Assembly: GCA_022774865.1 (NCBI GenBank)
Contig: JALFLH010000009.1
Location: forward strand, 1-47,810
From: Clostridiales bacterium
Lineage (GTDB): Bacteria; Bacillota; Clostridia; Oscillospirales; Oscillospiraceae
Reading direction: 5' to 3'
Length of the DNA: 47,810 nt
Of this stretch, positions 41,942 to 47,810 are shown piece after piece. The notes beneath the pieces are model-generated. The model saw nothing but the letters and a program-made list of their open reading frames with translations, searched no databases and was not told the DNA's origin. Made by a program: the position numbers and the translations under genes. Positions within the stretch are counted from its first letter, which is position 1; every line of letters begins with the position of its first letter.

Positions 41942-43093
41942 ATGAACGATAAGGAAATCGGCGAAATTCGGCGGCACCTGCGCCGGGACCGCAGCAATAT
42001 GACGACTATCTACGGCTGCTACGTCAACGCCCAAAAGGAGATTATCTCCGAATTCAGTCAGAGCTTGGGCATCATGCCGGAGAATGAGTCGGAGAAGTAT
42101 TTCGCCCTGTTGAAACGAACCCTGTCCGGTACGTTGGGTAAAAACCTGATTGATATCAGCTTTAAGACCTCCCAGGTGGCAGGCTCTCCGGAGCATCAAC
42201 TGCTGATGGATCTGCGCCAAACCAGACTGAAGGATGACGAGCTGCGCCGCGACTTTTATCAGAAAATCATTGACTCCGTCAGCTTTGAGGACAGCTATCT
42301 GATTCTGCTGGGTTGCGACAGCTACGACGTTCCCTTCAAGAGCAAGGACGATTCGACCCAGGCCGATCAGAGTGAGGAGGTCTACACCTATTTGGTGTGC
42401 GCCATTTGCCCTGTGAAGCAGACCAAGCCAAACCTGCATTATGTGGCCGAAGAAAAGCTGTTTCACGACGGCGCCATGGCACAGATGGTTTCCGCGCCCC
42501 AATTGGGATTCCTGTTCCCGGCCTTTGACAACCGGGCTACCAATATCTACAACGCCCTGTTTTACTCCCGGGATATCAAAGACGGACACGATACGTTTAT
42601 TGAAACGATCTTCAATACCGCCGTGCCCAAGCCCGCCGCGGAGCAGAAGCAATCCTTCGAGGCGCTGCTCTCCGCTTCTCTGGACGACGAGTGCGGCATG
42701 GAGGTGGTTCAGGAGGTGCACAATCAGCTTCGCCAGCGCATTGAGATGCACAAGGAGGCCAAGGTGCCGGAACCGCTGATGATTTCCAAGGAGGACGTGA
42801 AGCAGGTTTTAAAAGACTGCGGCGTATCGGAAGCCCATATGGCGAAATTCAGCGTGGATTATGACGAAGCTTTTGGCTTTGAAGCCGAGCTTCATCCCCG
42901 AAACATCATTGATGACAAACATTTTGAAATCAAGACCCCCGATGTTTCCATCAAGGTGGCGCCCGACCGGAGCGACCTGATTGAAACACGGGTCATCGGC
43001 GGCGTCAAGTACATTCTGATTTGTGCCGACGAGAACGTGGAAGTCAACGGCGTCAGCATCCAGATCAATGACAAAGAACCGGCAACGGTATGA
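41942..43093 (+). CDS. DUF4317 family protein
   Basis: A 383-residue soluble protein. ATG at 41942 follows GCGAGGAC; the open frame to 41873 crosses the promoter. The start KEIGEIRRHLRRDRSNMTTIYGCYVN is typical of the DUF4317 family found mainly in Clostridia. FPAFDNRATNIYNALFYSRD in the middle is also conserved (read as two parts). No signal peptide, membrane segment or catalytic motif was recognised. It is monocistronic. Function unknown. Confidence 0.82.
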   Translation: MNDKEIGEIRRHLRRDRSNMTTIYGCYVNAQKEIISEFSQSLGIMPENESEKYFALLKRTLSGTLGKNLIDISFKTSQVAGSPEHQLLMDLRQTRLKDDELRRDFYQKIIDSVSFEDSYLILLGCDSYDVPFKSKDDSTQADQSEEVYTYLVCAICPVKQTKPNLHYVAEEKLFHDGAMAQMVSAPQLGFLFPAFDNRATNIYNALFYSRDIKDGHDTFIETIFNTAVPKPAAEQKQSFEALLSASLDDECGMEVVQEVHNQLRQRIEMHKEAKVPEPLMISKEDVKQVLKDCGVSEAHMAKFSVDYDEAFGFEAELHPRNIIDDKHFEIKTPDVSIKVAPDRSDLIETRVIGGVKYILICADENVEVNGVSIQINDKEPATV

Positions 43094-43094
43094 G

Positions 43095-43126
43095 AAAACG
43101 CCCTGCACCAAAACCGGTGCAGGGCG
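43095..43126 (-). terminator. Terminator of the minus-strand kinase-like gene
   Basis: An 11-pair stem CGCCCTGCACC/GGTGCAGGGCG (43099-43126). On the minus strand it is followed by TTTTC, so it serves mainly the minus gene. On plus it also closes the DUF4317 gene. Confidence 0.75.
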
Positions 43127-43138
43127 TCAGCCTGTGTG

Positions 43139-43747
43139 TTATTTGGAGGCTTTTACCAGCTCGACCACAATGTCGGCGCATTTTTCCACACCGATGGTGC
43201 TGCTGTCCAGACACAGGTCATAGTTCTGTGCCATGCCCCAGGTGCGGCCGGTGTAATGCTGGTAGTTCACCCGGCGGCGCTTATCCTTTTCCTGCAAACG
43301 AACCGTGGGAGCCTTTTCGGATTCACCGTAGAGCCGTACAATCCGGTCAGCCCGGAAATCCATATTCGCGTGGATAAAAATATGCATCGCGTCGGGACGG
43401 TCTTTCAGAATGTAATCCGCATTCCGGCCCACAATCACACAGGGGCCTTTGTCAGCGAGCTGGAGGATCACGTTGCACTGAATATTCCAGAGAAAATCGG
43501 CGGTGGACAGACCGTTCATGACGCCCGGCACGCCCTGCGGCGCGAACGCATAGGAAAAGAGGCTGCTTCCGGGAGAGTGCTCGCCGTTTTCTTCCACAAA
43601 TTTGGGTGCGAAGCCGGATTCCATGGCAATCTGGTCAACAAGCTCCTTGTCATAAAACGGAATATTGAGCTTCTCGGCGATCATACGGCCGATGGTACGG
43701 CCGCCGCTGCCAAATTCCCGACTGACGGTAATGATTTTCTTTTCCAT
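43139..43747 (-). CDS. Cytidylate kinase-like protein
   Basis: A 202-residue P-loop protein of the cytidylate kinase-like family (PF13189). The start IITVSREFGSGGRTIGR is the family P-loop, followed by FYDKELVDQIA, VIVGRNADYIL and RRRVNYQHYTGRTWG. The G-S-G-G-R loop differs from true CMP kinase (GPxGxGKS), and the substrate is not known. It is widespread in Clostridia, often annotated as AAA or cytidylate kinase-like. It has a near-consensus promoter and AAAGGAGG ribosome site. The MATE gene lies upstream on the same strand, with 87 bases between. Confidence 0.85.
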   Translation of the reverse strand: MEKKIITVSREFGSGGRTIGRMIAEKLNIPFYDKELVDQIAMESGFAPKFVEENGEHSPGSSLFSYAFAPQGVPGVMNGLSTADFLWNIQCNVILQLADKGPCVIVGRNADYILKDRPDAMHIFIHANMDFRADRIVRLYGESEKAPTVRLQEKDKRRRVNYQHYTGRTWGMAQNYDLCLDSSTIGVEKCADIVVELVKASK

Positions 43748-43791
43748 ATGTGATAGCCTCCTTTTTGAAACAATCCATAACGATCCAATTC

Positions 43792-43820
43792 CAGTATAGC
43801 AAAATATGTTATCATTGTCA
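43792..43820 (-). promoter_or_regulatory. Promoter of the cytidylate kinase-like gene
   Basis: Minus strand -35 TTGACA (43815-43820), a 17-base spacer and -10 TATACT (43792-43797) with TGC before it. One of the strongest promoters in the window. Confidence 0.85.
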
Positions 43821-43834
43821 ATAAACGCCGTGCG

Positions 43835-45196
43835 TCAGCATGGACGAACCGGACGATCAGCCGGCAGGCTTTTCAGCACATGAATCTGAATCGGGATGGC
43901 ACAGAGAAAGGTCAGCAGGTCTGCAACAGACTGCGTCATTTCTATACCGGTCAGTCCCCAAAAGAGGGGAAGGAGCCAGATCAGTGGAATGAAAAACAGA
44001 CCCTGCCTTGCAATGGACAAAAAGGTGGCCGGTACCGTTCGCCCGATGGCTTGCTGGAGCATATTGCTGGTGACAACCCAGCCTTGCACCCAGAAGGTCA
44101 GGCACTGGAACCGGAGTGCCTGCACGCCGCAGGTGATTACATCCGGGTCATCCCGAAACAGCTCGACAAGACGGGGTGCGAACAGATAACCCAGTATGCT
44201 GAGCGACAGCAGCACAAGGGTTGAAACCCTGACGCAGAAGCGGAAGCCCTGTTTGACACGGGTGTACAGTCCGGCGCCATAATTGAAGCCGCAGACCGGC
44301 TGGAAGCCCTGTCCGAAGCCCAGCATGGTGGACGCGCCGAACATGACGATCCGCTGCACAATGCTCATGGCGGCAATGGCCGCGTCACCGTATGGCTGCG
44401 CCGCGTGGTTCAGGCAGATGGTGGCCACGGATGCCAGACTCTGCCGGGCCAGAGAGGGCAGGCCGCCTTTGAAAATCATCGCGAAATAGAACGGCTTGAA
44501 CCGGAAGTTCCGGAAACGAATGGGAATATTGCTCCCCTTGCTGCAGCCTGCCAGCAGCAGGCAAAAGCTGACGAACTGGCTGATGATGGTGGCCCAGCCC
44601 GCGCCCGCAACCCCCAGCTTCAGCCCGAAAATCAGAAGCGGGTCCAGCGCGATATTGATGACAGCGCCGCTCACAATGCCGACCATGGCATAGCTGGCGC
44701 TGCCCTGAAAACGAAGCTGGTTATTGAGCACCAGTGAGGCGGTCATCCACGGCGCGCCGATCAGGATAACCCGGAGATAGTCCTCCGTGTAGGGCAGGAT
44801 TGTGGGCGTGGAACCGAGAAAATATGCCAGCGGTTCCAGAAAAATCTGTCCGAGAACGCAGATCAGCGCACCGGTGGCCAGCGCGGAGAAGAATCCGACC
44901 GCCGCCATATTGGAGGCCTCCCCGTAGTTGCGCTTTCCCAGTTCTCTGGAAATATAGTTCCCACTGCCCTGACCAAAGAAAAAGCCGACGGCCTGGATGA
45001 TTGCCATCATGGAAAAGACCACACCCACGGCACCGGTGGCCGCGTTGCTTTTCAGCATTCCAACGAAATAGGTATCGGCCATGTTGTAAAAGGACGTAAC
45101 CAGCATACTGATGATGCAGGGTACGGCCAGACGGCAGATCAGGCTGCCAACCGGAGGCTGGGTCATTTTACGGTATTTTTCTTCCTGTGCGTCCAT
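43835..45196 (-). CDS. MATE family efflux transporter
   Basis: A 453-residue protein with about twelve transmembrane segments in two bundles. The N-terminal LAVPCIISMLVTSFYNMADTYFVG (read in two parts) and NNQLRFQGSASYAMVGIV are typical of MATE exporters (NorM/DinF-like). The second half repeats the pattern from about residue 235 (GGLPSLARQSLASVA). It exports cationic compounds or drugs using a Na+ or H+ gradient; the substrate cannot be told. ATG at 45196 with AAAGAGG is chosen over TTG at 45202. No separate promoter was recognised. Confidence 0.92.
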   Translation of the reverse strand: MDAQEEKYRKMTQPPVGSLICRLAVPCIISMLVTSFYNMADTYFVGMLKSNAATGAVGVVFSMMAIIQAVGFFFGQGSGNYISRELGKRNYGEASNMAAVGFFSALATGALICVLGQIFLEPLAYFLGSTPTILPYTEDYLRVILIGAPWMTASLVLNNQLRFQGSASYAMVGIVSGAVINIALDPLLIFGLKLGVAGAGWATIISQFVSFCLLLAGCSKGSNIPIRFRNFRFKPFYFAMIFKGGLPSLARQSLASVATICLNHAAQPYGDAAIAAMSIVQRIVMFGASTMLGFGQGFQPVCGFNYGAGLYTRVKQGFRFCVRVSTLVLLSLSILGYLFAPRLVELFRDDPDVITCGVQALRFQCLTFWVQGWVVTSNMLQQAIGRTVPATFLSIARQGLFFIPLIWLLPLFWGLTGIEMTQSVADLLTFLCAIPIQIHVLKSLPADRPVRPC

Positions 45197-45230
45197 GATC
45201 AAACCTCTTTTTCTTTTCAGTCCGTTCCTT

Positions 45231-45262
45231 AAAAATCCGCAGCGCGGCCGGAACCGCGCTGC
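45231..45262 (-). terminator. Terminator of the zinc-ribbon membrane gene
   Basis: GCAGCGCGG/CCGCGCTGC stem (45239-45262); on the minus strand it is followed by GGA and five U (45231-45235). Confidence 0.85.
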
Positions 45263-45269
45263 AGGAAGC

Positions 45270-45773
45270 TTATTTGAGGAATCCGATACCGCGAATCAGG
45301 TGAGGCTCAACGGCCTTGCCGCAGCACACATTGCAGAAGCTCACCAGCTTGATGACCACGAGTACGATCAGCGCAGCCGCGCCCAGAATGGGGACAACCA
45401 GCGTCCAGCACAGAAGCACCACAATGACAGTCAAAAGAATCTCAAGCACGGTATACTTCATGGATTGCCGGATGTGAAAGCGGACAAAAGGGGAGTCCTT
45501 TGCCCCAAGCAGGGCAATGATGATCCCGATGAAATCCAGAAGGTAAACAAGCATACACAGCAGTTTGTTTTCGGAAATATCCGCCTGCTCAAAATCCTTG
45601 GTGTGGTCGTAGGGGTCATCCACAGGCGCGGGAGGCGCATAGCTTCCCGTACTGGAGTAGGCAGCATCGGGTCTGGGAAGGGGTGCGGGGATGGTTTCGA
45701 CAGCGGTGCCGCAGACGGGACAGAATACAGCCTCGTCGGGAATTTCGCTGTGACAATTGGGGCAGGTTTTCAT
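45270..45773 (-). CDS. Zinc-ribbon membrane protein (DUF4870-like)
   Basis: A 167-residue protein. The N-terminal zinc ribbon MKTCPNCHSEIPDEAVFCPVCG has two CxxC pairs (read here as CPNC and CPVC). A Pro-rich linker (about residues 28-60) leads to three hydrophobic segments (about 70-88, 107-130, 130-147). The FVRFHIRQSMKY stretch between them is typical of DUF4870-type membrane proteins. Function unknown; such proteins are common in Clostridia. It has its own promoter and terminator. Confidence 0.8.
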   Translation of the reverse strand: MKTCPNCHSEIPDEAVFCPVCGTAVETIPAPLPRPDAAYSSTGSYAPPAPVDDPYDHTKDFEQADISENKLLCMLVYLLDFIGIIIALLGAKDSPFVRFHIRQSMKYTVLEILLTVIVVLLCWTLVVPILGAAALIVLVVIKLVSFCNVCCGKAVEPHLIRGIGFLK

Positions 45774-45809
45774 GGCAAAAGCCCTCCGTTTCTCTTGATA
45801 TCTGACAAA

Positions 45810-45838
45810 ATGATAGCATATGCGTTTGTCAAGTTCAA
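45810..45838 (-). promoter_or_regulatory. Promoter of the zinc-ribbon membrane gene
   Basis: Minus strand -35 TTGAAC (45833-45838), a 17-base spacer and -10 TATCAT (45810-45815) with TGC before it. A TTGACA word lies inside the spacer but is too close to the -10 to act with it. Confidence 0.6.
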
Positions 45839-45862
45839 TCCCGCTAAGAAAACTTTAAGGAT

Positions 45863-47149
45863 TTATTCGGCGATTTTCAGAATGATCGGTTCTCCTGTGC
45901 TGGGTACAAGGCCGTCCCGGACTTCAATCGGTTCACCGGTAATCAGGTTGGGATAGATTCCGTTGGGCAAATCCACGTTGACCAGCGCGGCCTGACCGCG
46001 GGCGGAGAAGATTCCGGCCATTTTCCGATCGCCGCGGCTGTGAACCGCAACAAGGAGATCGCCGGGGCGGGACTGAACCGTGTAGGTACTGTCGGTAAAG
46101 ATGGGGTCCCGCTTGATCTGCGCCAGTGTGCGCAGCAGGGGAGAGATGTCCCTGCTCCAGTTCCACTGCACGGTGTCCTTGTCAAACAGGCTGGGCGTAT
46201 GGCTGCTCTGCACCTCCTGACCGGCATAGAGCATGGTAAGTCCCTTCTGAAAATAAGAAAACGCAGTCCAGTTGCGAAGGGCGCGGGCATCCGGAATCAG
46301 ATGTGCTGCCCGGGGGCGGTCATGGTTTTCCAAATACCGCAGCTTTACGTAGTTATCCGGGTAGATAGCCTCCTGCCGGGAAATGGCGGCGGCGTATTCG
46401 CTGAGCGGAGCTTTTCCACTCATACAGTCCAGATAGGTATCCAGCAGATCATAGTCATAGCAGAGGTCAAATGCCTGATACAGCTCGGAATCGGAGAGGG
46501 CGGTCATGCCCCTGGCCCGGTTCAGCAGAATAAACCCAGGTTCCACGGATTCCGCCAGCCAGAAGCAGCCCGGCCGGACGGTTTCCACCTCAGCGCGGGC
46601 TTTCAGCCAGAAATCCAGCGGGATAAGAGGCGCCACATCACAGCGGAAGCCATCCACGATCTGTGCCCACATTTTCAGCGTCTCAATCTGATAGTCCCAC
46701 AGTCCTTTCTGGGAATAATCCAGATCGATGATGTCCGTCCAGTCGCCTACCCGGTTGCCGAAGGAGCCGTCTTTTTTGTGGAAAAACCACTCTGGATGAT
46801 GTTCCGCCAGCCAGGAATCCGGGGCGGTGTGGTTGTATACCACATCGATGATGCATTTCATTCCGTGGGTGTGGATATCGTCCACCAGACGCTTGAAATC
46901 CTCCAGCGTGCCGAATTCCGGATTGACGGCACGGTAGTCCCGAATGGCGTAGGGACTGCCCAGAGAGCCTTTGCGCGCCTTTTCTCCAATGGGATGAATG
47001 GGCATCAGCCAGATCATATCGACGCCCAGCGCCTGAATCCGGTCCAGATCCTTCCGAACGGCTCCAAAGGTGCCTTCCTCGCTGTAATTGCGGACAAAAA
47101 TGGAATACATAACCTGATTGCGGTATGATTTGCTGGTGTTTTTTGCCAT
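45863..47149 (-). CDS. Glycoside hydrolase family 13 enzyme (alpha-amylase type)
   Basis: A 428-residue cytoplasmic enzyme with no signal peptide. The GH13 regions are present in order: IIDVVYNHTAPDS (region I), GFRCDVAP with nucleophile Asp171 (II), FWLAES with acid/base Glu200 (III), and LENHDRPRA with Asp277 (IV). The early YSIFVRNYSEEGTF and IWLMPIHPIGEKARKGSLGS parts resemble compact maltogenic or cyclomaltodextrinase-like amylases, which act on short alpha-glucans. It ends in a short beta domain. It has a good ribosome site (AAGGAGG) and its own promoter; no sugar transporter is adjacent. Confidence 0.9.
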   Translation of the reverse strand: MAKNTSKSYRNQVMYSIFVRNYSEEGTFGAVRKDLDRIQALGVDMIWLMPIHPIGEKARKGSLGSPYAIRDYRAVNPEFGTLEDFKRLVDDIHTHGMKCIIDVVYNHTAPDSWLAEHHPEWFFHKKDGSFGNRVGDWTDIIDLDYSQKGLWDYQIETLKMWAQIVDGFRCDVAPLIPLDFWLKARAEVETVRPGCFWLAESVEPGFILLNRARGMTALSDSELYQAFDLCYDYDLLDTYLDCMSGKAPLSEYAAAISRQEAIYPDNYVKLRYLENHDRPRAAHLIPDARALRNWTAFSYFQKGLTMLYAGQEVQSSHTPSLFDKDTVQWNWSRDISPLLRTLAQIKRDPIFTDSTYTVQSRPGDLLVAVHSRGDRKMAGIFSARGQAALVNVDLPNGIYPNLITGEPIEVRDGLVPSTGEPIILKIAE

Positions 47150-47179
47150 GACGGTGCCTCCTTGCTGTGTTCTGATGAT

Positions 47180-47208
47180 ATCATACTCCGGCTTGCCCGA
47201 AAATGCAA
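47180..47208 (-). promoter_or_regulatory. Promoter of the GH13 gene
   Basis: Minus strand -35 TTGCAT (47203-47208), a 17-base spacer and -10 TATGAT (47180-47185), about 30 bases before the start codon. Confidence 0.65.
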
Positions 47209-47256
47209 ATATTTCTTATAGAAGAGTGGATGAAAGCTGCAATCCGTGAAAAACTG

Positions 47257-47285
47257 TTGACAAGGCAGGCAAAGTGTGGTAATTT
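47257..47285 (+). promoter_or_regulatory. Promoter of the valS T-box transcript
   Basis: -35 TTGACA (47257-47262), a 17-base spacer and -10 TAATTT (47280-47285). The transcript would start near 47292. Confidence 0.75.
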
Positions 47286-47291
47286 AAGCAG

Positions 47292-47523
47292 GTAAAAGCA
47301 AAGAAGGGGAGTTTCTCCTCCAGACCAATGCAGAGAACTGCCGGTGGGTGCAAGGCAGATGCGGTCGGACGGGATTGTCGCCCCGGAGCTGTCTTTCTGA
47401 AGTGGCAGTAGGGAAGAACGGGTCAGCCCGTTACAGCGTTTGAGTGTCCGGATTTCCGGAAATTCAGGTGGTACCGCGGAATTTTTTCGCCCTGAGAGTA
47501 TCCTCTCAGGGCGTTTCTTTTTG
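47292..47523 (+). promoter_or_regulatory. T-box riboswitch leader (valine)
   Basis: The antiterminator T-box sequence AGGTGGTACCGCGGA is at 47466-47480 and is followed by a terminator hairpin CGCCCTGAGAG/CTCTCAGGGCG with a U run (47488-47523). Stem I is recognisable: an AGAGA motif near 47330, the distal loop GGTGGGTGCAA, and paired GACC/GGTC and GGGG/CCCC segments. The likely specifier is GTC at 47377-47379, a valine codon followed by a purine and lying between those two helices. Uncharged tRNA-Val would favour read-through into valS. Confidence 0.92.
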
Positions 47524-47535
47524 AAAGGAGAATTC

Positions 47536-47810
47536 ATGATGGCAAGAGAACTGCCGAAGGTGTATGAGCCGCAGCAGGTGGAATCCCGAATTTACAAGAT
47601 GTGGGAGGACGGCGGCTATTTCCACGCCGAAAAGGATGAGTCGAAGAAACCCTTCACCATTGTCATGCCGCCCCCCAACGTCACAGGTCAGCTTCACATG
47701 GGGCACGCCATGGACGCCACGCTGCAGGACACCCTGATTCGTTTCAAACGAATGCAGGGCTACAACGCGTTGTGGATTCCCGGTGTTGACCACGCTGGCA
47801 TCGCAACCCA
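47536..47810 (+). CDS. valS: Valyl-tRNA synthetase, N-terminal part (cut by the window)
   Basis: The first 91 codons of a class I synthetase. [19 protein letters not shown] and [20 protein letters not shown] are typical of ValRS, the latter with the HIGH-type motif HMGH that binds ATP. DHAGIAT at the edge is also conserved. ATG at 47536 and the in-frame ATG at 47539 share the AAAGGAG site. The Val T-box directly upstream supports the assignment. The gene continues beyond the window. Confidence 0.96.
   Translation, partial: MMARELPKVYEPQQVESRIYKMWEDGGYFHAEKDESKKPFTIVMPPPNVTGQLHMGHAMDATLQDTLIRFKRMQGYNALWIPGVDHAGIAT

Overview
The window looks like chromosomal DNA of a moderately GC-rich Gram-positive anaerobe of the class Clostridia, probably of the Oscillospirales/Ruminococcaceae type. 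This is inferred from family content and style, not from any search. Pointers are a T-box leader before valS, a type III glutamine synthetase, the TIGR03960/TIGR03936 radical-SAM pair, WhiA, DUF1385 and DUF4317 proteins, strong Shine-Dalgarno sites, and many sigma-A type promoters with a 17-base spacer. No prophage, CRISPR array or rRNA was seen. Coding is dense, with many 1-14 base overlaps between genes.

Layout. 1-571: the 5' end of a transposase gene running off the left edge, then tRNA-Pro(CGG) on the minus strand. 687-4309: an operon with a small membrane protein, a site-2 protease, a B12-binding radical SAM protein with its DUF2344 partner, and a Lar-like zinc ribbon. 4364-5084: tRNA-Pro(GGG) and rplS. 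5085-6865: an AT-rich insert with a secreted protein and a lipoprotein, ending in a long symmetric inverted repeat. It separates rplS from lepB, genes often adjacent in Firmicutes. 6955-12095: lepB-rbgA-rnhB-yraN, an M19 dipeptidase, a threonine-synthase-like protein lacking the PLP lysine, and a metallophosphoesterase. 12212-18537: the proteostasis cluster tig-clpP-clpX-lon-engB.

18578-29114: short transcription units. A lipoprotein and glnN lie on minus; an Rv3722c-like aminotransferase diverges from glnN. Then follow a LUD protein, a tiny membrane protein, an OMP-decarboxylase-like protein without its catalytic residues, a Thr/Met/Pro-rich lipoprotein, a four-cluster ferredoxin, an LCP-family cell-wall ligase, and murB-whiA leading into dnaE. 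32619-41518: lipoprotein, response regulator, histidine kinase, DUF1385, prmC, recA, recX, rimO and pgsA in one direction. 41519-47810: a gene-poor stretch, a DUF4317 gene, then a minus-strand series (cytidylate-kinase-like, MATE exporter, zinc-ribbon membrane protein, GH13 enzyme), and a Val T-box with the start of valS.

Most of the window is core housekeeping: protein secretion, ribosome assembly, protein quality control, envelope building, replication and recombination. The less ordinary parts are the AT-rich secretory insert with its inverted-repeat element, two enzyme-fold proteins that seem to have lost catalysis (10348-11394 and 24065-24931), a structured segment downstream of glnN, and a near-identical promoter element shared by glnN and its divergent aminotransferase neighbour.
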